From positions 1 through 6,517 of the forward strand of contig CANCCE010000155.1 in NCBI GenBank assembly GCA_947374505.1: a DNA stretch of 6,517 bases. The letters are read 5' to 3'. The notes under the pieces were generated by a model. The model was not told where the DNA came from. It saw nothing but the letters and a program-made list of their open reading frames with translations, and did no database searches. The translations under genes were made by a program, and so were the position numbers. Source of the DNA: Comamonadaceae bacterium. GTDB lineage: Bacteria > Pseudomonadota > Gammaproteobacteria > Burkholderiales > Burkholderiaceae_C. Positions 1 through 5,526 of the stretch are shown here, one piece after another; position 1 is the first letter of the stretch; every line of letters begins with the position of its first letter.

Positions 1-120
1 CCCACGCTAGGCCGGGCCAAAGCGCGGCGGCTGATCGACACCATCTGGCAGCTCGAGAAGGTCAAAGATGTGCGTGTGTTGCGCAGCCTGCTGCAGCCAC
101 CCGCTAAGCGGACACGGTAA
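1..120 (+). CDS. C-terminal fragment, possibly MmgE/PrpD family protein
   Basis: The first reading frame is open from the window edge to a TAA at 118-120 and encodes 39 residues. The fragment runs through LIDTIWQLEKVKDVRVLRSL and ends in a basic tail (PPAKRTR). A closing helix of the form 'R..LID....LE...DVR.L..LL' resembles the end of MmgE/PrpD family proteins, the family of 2-methylcitrate dehydratase, whose genes often neighbour Bug binding-protein genes in Burkholderiales. That identification rests on recall of the pattern and no catalytic region is in view, so it is tentative. The next gene starts 40 nt downstream on the same strand, so the two are probably cotranscribed. The start and most of the gene lie outside the window. 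Confidence 0.5.
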   Translation, partial: PTLGRAKARRLIDTIWQLEKVKDVRVLRSLLQPPAKRTR

Positions 121-160
121 GTCGCAGCCATCCAAAATAACATTACAAAAGAGACAAGAC

Positions 161-1144
161 ATGCTAAAAATTTCCAATTTTGAGCGCGTTTGCATGGTCG
201 TCGGCACGCTGCTAGCGGGTACCGCCAGCGTACAGGCACAGACATCGGACTACCCGACGCGGCCGGTGCGTATCGTCGTGCCTTCCTCGCCCGGCGGTGG
301 CACTGACATCCTTGCCCGGTTGATGGCCAAGAAACTGGCTGAGAGCATGGGTCAGCCCTTCATCGTGGAAAACCGTCCCGGCGCTGGCCAGGCTCTGGGC
401 ATCAACGTGGTGGCGCGCGCCGCTCCCGACGGACACACGCTGTTGATGGCGGCTTCCGCCATCGTGCTGAATCAGGTGCTGTCGAAGAAGACACCGTACG
501 ACACGCTGCGCGACTTCACGCCAGTGTCGCTGGTAGCGACCGTCTCCAATGTGCTGGTGGTCCACCCGGCGCTGCCGGTGAAGACAGAGGCCGAACTGAT
601 CGACTACGCCAAGGCCCACCCCGGCGTGTTGAACTACAGCTCCGCCGGTACCGGCACCTCGCCACACCTGTCGATGGAACTGTTCCGCTCGATGGCGGGC
701 ATCACCATCACCCACGTGCCCTACAAGGGCACCGGCCCGGCCACGGTGGACGTGGTGGCCGGCCAGGTGCAGCTCTCCATGCCCAACTTGCTGACCGCCA
801 TGCCGCACATCAAGGGCGGCACGCTGCGCGCCCTGGGTGTCACCGGTCCGCGCCGCGCCAGCGGACTGCCGAATGTGCCGACGATCGCCGAGGCCGGCCT
901 GCCGGGCTACGAATCGGTGCAGTGGTACGGTCTGATGGCACCGGCGGGAACGCCCGCGCCCATCGTCGCCCGCTTGCATCTGGAAATTGCCAAGTCGCTG
1001 GCATCTACCGAGATGCAGGCGGCCATGGCCACTGAAGGCGCCGACGCCGTCGGTAACAAGCCGCAGGAGTTCGCCGCCTTCATCAAGAGCGAGATCGACA
1101 AATGGGGCAAGGTCGTGAAGACCGCTCGAATCGAGCAGGACTGA
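161..1144 (+). CDS. Bug/TctC family tripartite tricarboxylate transporter substrate-binding protein
   Basis: This encodes a 327-residue periplasmic binding protein, the usual length for the Bug family, which captures carboxylated solutes such as di- and tricarboxylates, amino acids or aromatic acids. Residues 1-26 are a signal peptide (hydrophobic core about 11-22, cleavage likely at VQA|Q). Family landmarks follow in order: YPTRPVRIVVP (31-41), the ligand loop GGGTD (45-49), ENRPGAG (70-76), the second ligand loop SAGTGTSPHL (161-170), HVPYKG (185-190), VAGQVQ (199-204), PNVPTIAEAGLPGYE (237-251) and W..L.AP (255-261). The ATG at 161 is chosen because the signal peptide begins there; an in-frame ATG at 68 lies inside the upstream gene. 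A weak GAGA Shine-Dalgarno sits at 151-154. No TctA or TctB membrane gene is in the window. The gene is clearly more GC-rich than the other Bug gene. The family is certain and the ligand unknown. Confidence 0.95.
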   Translation: MLKISNFERVCMVVGTLLAGTASVQAQTSDYPTRPVRIVVPSSPGGGTDILARLMAKKLAESMGQPFIVENRPGAGQALGINVVARAAPDGHTLLMAASAIVLNQVLSKKTPYDTLRDFTPVSLVATVSNVLVVHPALPVKTEAELIDYAKAHPGVLNYSSAGTGTSPHLSMELFRSMAGITITHVPYKGTGPATVDVVAGQVQLSMPNLLTAMPHIKGGTLRALGVTGPRRASGLPNVPTIAEAGLPGYESVQWYGLMAPAGTPAPIVARLHLEIAKSLASTEMQAAMATEGADAVGNKPQEFAAFIKSEIDKWGKVVKTARIEQD

Positions 1145-1272
1145 TGGCATCAACGCCAAAGAAAATCGTTGTTGCAGGGATGCCAGTCGCGCGGTTTGAG
1201 CATCGTGAAACTCGCCACACATCGAGGCCGCAAGCTCTGACCGCGTGCGGAAAGCTTATTCCGGTTTCTTGA
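1144..1272 (+). pseudogene. Short frame overlapping the Bug stop codon; possible stump of a lost coupled gene
   Basis: An ATG at 1144-1146 shares its A with the Bug stop codon (TGATG), an arrangement typical of translationally coupled operon genes. The frame is 42 codons and ends at a TGA at 1270-1272. Its opening, MASTPKKIVVAG, looks like the first strand of a Rossmann-like or similar alpha/beta enzyme. After about residue 12 the sequence (MPVARFEHRETRHTSRPQAL) has no recognisable fold and is rich in Arg and His. The frame runs 17 nt into the convergent second Bug gene. I read it as the start of a former third operon gene cut off by a rearrangement, but a chance frame is equally possible. 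Confidence 0.25.
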
Positions 1273-2236
1273 TGCCTGCACCGGCCGCGACTTTGGCCCA
1301 GATTCCGACTTCTTCCTTGATCAAGGCTTCGAACTTCGCTGGCGTTCCGTCGACGGCCGGCACCACGCCTTCACTTTCAAGCCGTTGCGCCGTTTCCGGC
1401 ATCTTCAGGATTTTCTGAATGGCGTCATTGAGCCGCGCGACAATTTCAGGCGGCATGTTCTTCGGGCCAATCAAGCCGTGCCAGAGGATCACTTCGTAGC
1501 CAGGCAGACCCGATTCGTTCACTGTTGGTACGTGAGGCAACGAGGCTAGGCGTTTCATACCGGTCACAGCGATGGGTTTGAGCTTGCCAGCGTTGACGTA
1601 TGCCAAGGCGCTGGCCGTGCTGGCAAATACCAGGTCCACCTGCCCGCCAATGACATCGGTGATCGCTTGGCCGGTGCTCTTGTAGGGCACATGGGTCATC
1701 TTGATATCGGCCATGCTGCCAAAGCGCTCGGCAGCAAGATGGACCACAGAACCCGTGCCTCCGGATGCAAAATTGAATTTTCCCGGCTCGGCTTTGGCCG
1801 CTGAGATAAGTTCCTTCGTGGTACTGGGCTTGAAGGCGGGATTGGCCACAATCATCAATGGCCCCTCAGAAATCCGTGCGATCGGGGTGATGCCCTTGAT
1901 CGGATCGAACTTGACGTTGTAGACGCTCGGATTAACCGTGTAACTGTTAGAGATGAGCAGCAAGGTATAGCCATCGGCCGGTTCGCGAATCGCCATGTCG
2001 CTGCCTGTCAGCCCGCCGGCGCCGGGCCGGTTCTCGACATAGACGGACTGGCGAAGCGTCTCGGAGAGGCGCTGCGCAATAAAGCGCGCGACGAAGTCAC
2101 CGCCGCCACCCGTTGCGAAGGGAAAGACGATACGGATCGGTTTGCTCGGATAAGACTGCGCCAGAACCGAACCGGACGTCATCAAAAAGGTCGCGATCGC
2201 GAACAATCCACACAAAAATTTATTTGATTGTTTCAC
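1256..2236 (-). CDS. Bug/TctC family substrate-binding protein, third gene of the catabolic operon
   Basis: A 326-residue periplasmic binding protein of the Bug family. Residues 1-26 form a signal peptide (core about 7-22, cleavage VLA|Q). Landmarks are YPSKPIRIVFPF (29-40), the ligand loop TGGGGD (42-47), ENRPGAGG (68-75), the second ligand loop SGGTGSVVHL (158-167), HVPYKSTG (182-189), IGGQVDLVF (196-204), LPHVPTVNESGLPGYE (233-248) and LWHGLIGP (251-258). Translation starts at GTG (2236-2234), preceded by a good GAAGGAA Shine-Dalgarno; the nearby ATG at 2252 is out of frame. It lies 86 nt downstream of the amidohydrolase gene on the same strand, so it probably delivers the substrate that the two enzymes act on. 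The ligand loops and overall sequence differ clearly from the neighbouring Bug protein, and base composition is less GC-rich, which suggests independent origin rather than recent duplication. No transporter membrane subunits are present. Confidence 0.94.
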   Translation of the reverse strand: MKQSNKFLCGLFAIATFLMTSGSVLAQSYPSKPIRIVFPFATGGGGDFVARFIAQRLSETLRQSVYVENRPGAGGLTGSDMAIREPADGYTLLLISNSYTVNPSVYNVKFDPIKGITPIARISEGPLMIVANPAFKPSTTKELISAAKAEPGKFNFASGGTGSVVHLAAERFGSMADIKMTHVPYKSTGQAITDVIGGQVDLVFASTASALAYVNAGKLKPIAVTGMKRLASLPHVPTVNESGLPGYEVILWHGLIGPKNMPPEIVARLNDAIQKILKMPETAQRLESEGVVPAVDGTPAKFEALIKEEVGIWAKVAAGAGIKKPE

Positions 2237-2243
2237 CGGGGAA

Positions 2244-2250
2244 TTCCTTC
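2244..2250 (-). promoter_or_regulatory. Ribosome binding site for the GTG-started Bug gene
   Basis: On the minus strand this reads GAAGGAA. It lies 7 nt before the GTG at 2236, with the AAGGA core 8 nt away. It is the reason for accepting GTG as the start: the first residues after it (KQSNK) give a normal positively charged signal-peptide N-terminus, and no in-frame ATG gives a better one. Confidence 0.7.
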
Positions 2251-2284
2251 ATGATGATTCAGTGGCCATACAAAATAAGCCGAG

Positions 2285-2302
2285 TTACTCTTATTCAGAG
2301 CA
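2285..2302. repeat. Intergenic 18-mer shared with 5326-5343
   Basis: TTACTCTTA-TTC-AGAGCA lies between the amidohydrolase and the second Bug gene. A near copy, TTACTCTTA-AAA-AGAGCA, lies at 5326-5343 before the outer-membrane gene. Fifteen of 18 bases agree, and both copies contain a small inverted repeat (CTCT/AGAG). They could be related operator or hairpin sequences, or a chance similarity. Confidence 0.25.
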
Positions 2303-2322
2303 GATTTATTCAACCGGCAGTT

Positions 2323-3234
2323 CTAATGAATACCGTAGAGACGGGCTGGGTTGTCCACCAATATCTTGTGTCGCGTCGACGAGTCCGGCACCCACAAGCC
2401 GAGCAGATCGAGCAGTTCAGCATCGTTGGGCATATAGCCTGTATGGGATGAATGCGGCCAGTCGCTGGCCCACACGGCGCGTTGCGGATTGGCGGCGACC
2501 AGCGCACGCGCGAACGGCGCGACCGCTGGGTATGGCGGCATGGGATCGCCGAACCGGAAGGCTGCCGACAGCTTGACCCACGCCTTCCCCTCGGCCAGCA
2601 TCCGCAACAGTTCCCTAAAGCCTGGATCGTCCACGCTGGCTTCGGAGGCCGGCTTCATATGACCGAGGTGATCGATCACGCAGTCGACTGGCAGTCTGCG
2701 CAAGCGAGGCCCCAGTTCCACCAGATCACGCGCGTCAAGATGGAACTGCGCGTGCCATCCGTAAGGCGCGATAAGCTCGCACACGGCTTCAAGATCATTC
2801 AGTTTCGACGGCTCGCCACGCTTCGGATGAAAGCGCACGCCCCTCACGCCAATGGCATGCAGGTGGTCAAGCTCGCTTTTCCGCACGCTGGCGTTCGGCA
2901 GCAGGATGCCACGCCATTTGCCTTGCGATGATGCGAGCGCATCGATCGTGACCTGATTGTCGTGATAGATCGTCGGCTGGACGATGACTGCGTGTTCCAG
3001 GCCGAGCGCAGACAGCATCTGGCGGTATTCGTTCAAACCGGCCGCGGCCGGCGTGTAGCGCCGGTCCCCGCGCATGGCATAGCGCAGCGGATCACCGAAA
3101 ATATGCGCATGACAATCCCACGCATTGGGCGGCACATGAATCGACGGTTTGCGCGGCGCTAGATCGGGACTCTGGCAAACCGGTTTGGATCCCGCCACTG
3201 GGCTAACCTGTTCGCTGAACTTACTTATTTGCAT
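2323..3234 (-). CDS. Amidohydrolase family (Amidohydro_2/COG3618) TIM-barrel hydrolase, LigI-like lactonase
   Basis: A 303-residue metal-type TIM-barrel hydrolase related to 2-pyrone-4,6-dicarboxylate lactonase (LigI) and sugar- or muconolactone hydrolases. Visible motifs are D-C-H-A-H at 40-44 after strand 1 (the HxH site), VRFHP (133-137), QFHLDA (163-168, His165), VIDHLGH (186-192, His189), WVKLSAAFR (219-227) and WASDWPHS (255-262, with catalytic-type Asp258). It closes with the usual NPARLYG near the C-terminus. In this family the conserved Asp activates water to hydrolyse a lactone or related C-O bond. The protein is cytoplasmic, with no signal peptide. The ATG at 3234 overlaps the end of the upstream lyase gene by 14 nt, and no strong Shine-Dalgarno is seen, so translation is probably coupled. 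About 36 residues precede the barrel, somewhat longer than usual, so a downstream start is conceivable. The exact substrate is unknown. Confidence 0.9.
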   Translation of the reverse strand: MQISKFSEQVSPVAGSKPVCQSPDLAPRKPSIHVPPNAWDCHAHIFGDPLRYAMRGDRRYTPAAAGLNEYRQMLSALGLEHAVIVQPTIYHDNQVTIDALASSQGKWRGILLPNASVRKSELDHLHAIGVRGVRFHPKRGEPSKLNDLEAVCELIAPYGWHAQFHLDARDLVELGPRLRRLPVDCVIDHLGHMKPASEASVDDPGFRELLRMLAEGKAWVKLSAAFRFGDPMPPYPAVAPFARALVAANPQRAVWASDWPHSSHTGYMPNDAELLDLLGLWVPDSSTRHKILVDNPARLYGIH

Positions 3235-4177
3235 GCCCGTCGCGCTTGACGTAATCCGGTTTGTCGGATTTGTAGCGAGCCAAGATGTCTTCTGGCAGAC
3301 CGAACTTCGCTTCCAGGGCGTTGATATGGTCGTAGCCCATCAGATCAGTGATGTCTTCAATGCTGGCGAGCAGATCAGGACGGTCGTGGATGGTGCCGGT
3401 GCGCACGCTGTCCAGCAGCACTTCCAGTGCTTGGCGCATTGCCATGATGGCCGCGGCCGGCAACATGCGGGCGAAAGACGCCCGTTTCACGCCCAGTTCG
3501 GCCAAACGCTTGACCGACATCAGCGGCGTGGTCGGGCGCGAGCGAATGCCGAATCCCATGTTGATGCTGACCGGCGCTTGCACTGCGTCACAGAAGCGGC
3601 GAATCTGGTCTTCCGAATCGATGGCATCGGGGTAGACCATGTCGGCGCCGGCCGCGATATACAGCTTCGCGCGTTCGATCGCTCCTTCAATGCCCTCGAT
3701 CGCGATGGCGTCAGTGCGGGCATTAATGATGAAATCGGGATCCTTCTTGGCGTGAACCGCAGCTTCGATCTTCTTCGCCATTTCCCTCGCGCTGATGATC
3801 TCCTTGCCCCGCATGTGGCCGCAGCGTTTCGGGCTGACCTGGTCTTCGATGTTGATACCGACCACGCCGATAGATTCAAAATGCTGCACGGTGTGATAAA
3901 CCGTGACGGCGTTGCCGTAGCCCGTATCAGCATCGGCCATGACGGGTATGTTGATGTTAGCCACCAAATGGCGGCAGCCTTCCACGTTCTCCATCAGGGA
4001 CATGATGCCGATATCCGGCTGACTCAGGCGCGAATTGGACAGACCTGCACCTGTGACCGAAGCTGCCTGATAACCCATTTTTTCGACAAGCCGCGAGCTA
4101 TAGCCGTCGAAAATTCCTGGGGAAACGACGATGCCCTCGGCCAGAAGTTCGCGCATGCGACGTGCTTTTGTAATCAT
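3221..4177 (-). CDS. Isocitrate lyase/PEP mutase superfamily lyase (methylisocitrate or dimethylmalate lyase type)
   Basis: A 318-residue cytoplasmic TIM-barrel enzyme. It carries the superfamily metal and substrate motifs: SVTGAGLSNS (40-49), ADADTGYGN (81-89, Asp82 and Asp84), NIEDQ (109-113, Glu111-Asp112) and NARTDA (152-157). The active-site loop KRCGH (117-121) keeps Cys119, the general acid of true C-C lyases such as 2-methylisocitrate lyase and 2,3-dimethylmalate lyase. Phosphonomutases and oxaloacetate decarboxylases of this superfamily lack that Cys, so a retro-Claisen cleavage giving pyruvate or glyoxylate plus a second acid is expected. Length is slightly above PrpB (about 295). 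The start at 4177 gives the normal N-terminus (MITKARRMRELL); an AGG lies 10 nt upstream. This is the first gene of the operon, and its stop codon lies inside the start of the amidohydrolase gene. No methylcitrate synthase gene adjoins it, so a housekeeping PrpB role is less likely. Confidence 0.9.
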   Translation of the reverse strand: MITKARRMRELLAEGIVVSPGIFDGYSSRLVEKMGYQAASVTGAGLSNSRLSQPDIGIMSLMENVEGCRHLVANINIPVMADADTGYGNAVTVYHTVQHFESIGVVGINIEDQVSPKRCGHMRGKEIISAREMAKKIEAAVHAKKDPDFIINARTDAIAIEGIEGAIERAKLYIAAGADMVYPDAIDSEDQIRRFCDAVQAPVSINMGFGIRSRPTTPLMSVKRLAELGVKRASFARMLPAAAIMAMRQALEVLLDSVRTGTIHDRPDLLASIEDITDLMGYDHINALEAKFGLPEDILARYKSDKPDYVKRDGHANK

Positions 4178-4198
4178 AGGATGTCTGCCTGTTATGTC

Positions 4199-4226
4199 GT
4201 TTTAAATGGTGCTGTTAAATTGCCAA
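4199..4226 (-). promoter_or_regulatory. Candidate sigma-70 promoter for the lyase operon
   Basis: On the minus strand a -35-like TTGGCA (4226-4221) is followed after 16 nt by a -10-like TAAAAC (4204-4199). That would place the transcript start near 4192, about 15 nt before the lyase ATG. The -35 box lies within the small inverted repeat AAATT-GCCA-AATTT (4217-4230), which could be a regulator half-site overlapping the promoter. The -10 matches only four of six consensus bases, so this is a candidate only. Confidence 0.35.
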
Positions 4227-4403
4227 ATTTATGCCATCAGCATCTTATGTGGCGCGCTACTTTTTGGTGAGACCGCAAACTGTCAGGTCGATTGCGAAGA
4301 CTGCGACCATGAATGGAATGTGGGCCTTTTCTTGCTATTGAGTCAAAACTATTGAAAGATAATCGAGAATATTTTTACCCATATTGGCCACATAAACAAG
4401 ATA

Positions 4404-4410
4404 AAGGTGA
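4404..4410 (+). promoter_or_regulatory. Ribosome binding site deciding the nitroreductase start
   Basis: The sequence AAGGTGA ends 5 nt before the ATG at 4416. A GTG at 4407 is in frame and would add three residues (MTS), but it lies within this Shine-Dalgarno and has no comparable site in front of it. The ATG is therefore the preferred start. Confidence 0.65.
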
Positions 4411-4415
4411 CATCA

Positions 4416-5246
4416 ATGACGCAGCCAACCAACGACTTGCTACGAGCCCGATACGGAGAGAGTGTTCCGCCAACCCTCAATGCAATCCATCCGGCCATTG
4501 CGTCGATGTTGAGCCACCGGTCGGTCCGCGCATTCACGCGGGACCCCTTGGCCCCTGGCACGTTGGAGCAGATCGTGGCCGCAGCCCAGTCGGCTTCGAA
4601 CTCGTCAAATTTGCAGTCATGGAGTGTGGTCGCCGTCGAGGATCCTGGTCGCAAAGAACGGCTGGCAGACCTGACGGGTGGAGAAGGTCGATACGTGCGG
4701 GATTGCCCCTTGTTCCTGATGTGGATCGCAGATCTTGCGCGACTCGACGCGATCGGCGAGCGTCGCAACCTGCGCCGTGAAGGCCTTGACTATCTTGAAT
4801 TGCTCATGGTCAGCGTGATTGACACAGCACTTGCGGCTCAAAACGCAGCGGTTGCGGCAGAAGCCATGGGGCTGGGCATCGTGTATGTGGGCGCAATGCG
4901 AAACCAGCCCGAGTTGGTCGCGAAAGAACTCGGCCTGCCACCGCGTGCATTCGGCGTGTTCGGAATGTGCGTCGGCCACCCCGACCCGTCGCGACCCACT
5001 TCGGCAAAACCGCGGCTGCCGCAAGCGGCCGTGCTGCATCGTGAACGCTACGACCTGGAAGCAATCACCGAGCCCACTGACCGCTATGCAGAGGCGATGG
5101 GTCATTACTACCGGCGAAACAACATGAAGATCAACGGCAATGACTGGGCCGAACACTCGCTACATCGTGTGCGCGGCGCTGAAGCACTGAACAGCCGGGA
5201 CCGGCTCAAGCAGGCGCTCACCGCCTTGGGCTTTCCGGCCCACTGA
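4416..5246 (+). CDS. NfsA-like FMN-dependent NADPH nitroreductase family oxidoreductase
   Basis: A 276-residue flavoprotein of the nitroreductase superfamily, NfsA/FRP branch, expected to act as a cytoplasmic homodimer transferring electrons from NAD(P)H through FMN to nitroaromatics, quinones or similar acceptors. Landmarks are the FMN-phosphate motif HRSVR (34-38), AQSASNSSNLQSWSVV (57-72), the central helix DTALAAQNAAVAAEAMGLG (136-154), YVGAMRNQPE (157-166), the segment VFGMCVGHP (181-189) and the branch-typical KPRLP (198-202). It is longer than E. coli NfsA (240), mostly through an N-terminal extension of about 25 residues and a longer C-terminal helix. It is transcribed away from the lyase operon across a shared control region, which suggests but does not prove co-regulation. 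The physiological substrate cannot be told. Confidence 0.92.
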   Translation: MTQPTNDLLRARYGESVPPTLNAIHPAIASMLSHRSVRAFTRDPLAPGTLEQIVAAAQSASNSSNLQSWSVVAVEDPGRKERLADLTGGEGRYVRDCPLFLMWIADLARLDAIGERRNLRREGLDYLELLMVSVIDTALAAQNAAVAAEAMGLGIVYVGAMRNQPELVAKELGLPPRAFGVFGMCVGHPDPSRPTSAKPRLPQAAVLHRERYDLEAITEPTDRYAEAMGHYYRRNNMKINGNDWAEHSLHRVRGAEALNSRDRLKQALTALGFPAH

Positions 5247-5270
5247 AAACCAAGGCATGACTGTTTTCAG
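5243..5270. terminator. Inverted repeat at the nitroreductase stop, possible weak terminator
   Basis: CTGAAAAC (5243-5250) and GTTTTCAG (5263-5270) form a perfect 8-bp stem with a 12-nt loop. The left arm includes the TGA stop codon at 5244-5246. The stem is AT-rich and no T-run follows, so it would be a weak intrinsic terminator at best; an mRNA 3'-end stem is another option. Confidence 0.3.
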
Positions 5271-5526
5271 CCTGCACGCACTTGGCCGCTTAGCGGCGTA
5301 CGCACAACAAAGCCATCCTCGTCGCTTACTCTTAAAAAGAGCATTCCGACTACAGGGTTTATACGTAAAGTAACACCTTTAAAAATTCAAAGCATCAAAA
5401 TATCAACGTTATTCATTCATTAATGATGACAAATGATAAAAAATAATGCTTCTCAGAAATTTTTACCCGTTCCTGACCAAAGCAAAACGAATGTCATTTC
5501 GGTTTACAACATCACAGGAAATTAAA
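5271..5526. promoter_or_regulatory. AT-rich spacer and leader of the outer-membrane gene
   Basis: No gene is visible here. From about 5330 the sequence becomes strongly AT-rich, unlike the coding regions to the left. It holds CTCTT-AAA-AAGAG (5329-5341), a perfect 10-bp palindrome TCATTAATGA (5417-5426) inside short ATTCATT/TGATGA repeats, and the ribosome binding site AGGAA (5516-5520), 6 nt before the ATG at 5527. The promoter of the downstream gene must be here, but I see no convincing -35/-10 pair. An in-frame ATG at 5446 would add 27 residues before the signal peptide and is best read as leader. Confidence 0.45.
5285..5297. repeat. Short GC hairpin in the spacer
   Basis: GCCGC-TTA-GCGGC is a 5-bp stem with a three-base loop lying 38 nt after the nitroreductase stop. 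It lacks a following T-run. The inverse-complement 11-mer CCGCTAAGCGG occurs at 101-111 near the end of the first partial gene. It may add to termination after the nitroreductase gene, or be chance. Confidence 0.25.

Larger units (their letters stand above)
4178..4415. promoter_or_regulatory. Divergent control region between lyase operon and nitroreductase
   Basis: This 238-nt non-coding stretch must hold the promoters of both the leftward operon and the rightward nitroreductase gene. It contains three ATGTGG motifs: TTATGTGG at 4245-4252, ATGTGG at 4318-4323, and CCACATAA, the inverse of the first, at 4388-4395. They are spaced about 70 nt apart. A GGTCG/CGACC inverted repeat lies at 4286-4290 and 4304-4308. 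A possible -10 box for the rightward gene is GATAAT at 4358-4363, without a convincing -35. No regulator gene lies inside the window, so any controlling protein is encoded elsewhere. The region's role follows from its position; the individual sites are guesses. Confidence 0.5.

Noticed and set aside
68..160. N-terminal extension of the first Bug protein from the ATG at 68
   Set aside because: It overlaps the end of the upstream gene, is Cys-rich and would bury the signal peptide behind 31 residues. The ATG at 161 fits the family.
212..1222. Long minus-strand open frame of 336 codons opposite the first Bug gene
   Set aside because: It is rich in His, Arg, Gly and Gln in the pattern of an antisense reading of GC-rich coding DNA, and the plus strand encodes an unmistakable Bug protein.
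1228..1250. CCGCA/TGCGG inverted repeat between the convergent Bug genes as a terminator
   Set aside because: The stem is only 5 bp with a 13-nt loop and no T-run on either strand. No terminator can be supported between these genes.
3149..4270. Long plus-strand open frame of 373 codons opposite the lyase gene
   Set aside because: Its translation shows no family motif and is rich in His, Arg and Asp, while the minus strand carries all lyase motifs. It is an antisense shadow.
4617..5156. Minus-strand frame of 179 codons opposite the nitroreductase
   Set aside because: It has no recognisable motifs and lies entirely opposite a well-supported gene.
5281..5345. Possible integron attC-like or tRNA-like element in the spacer
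   Set aside because: The short hairpins do not form a cloverleaf, and the attC core consensus pairs are absent.
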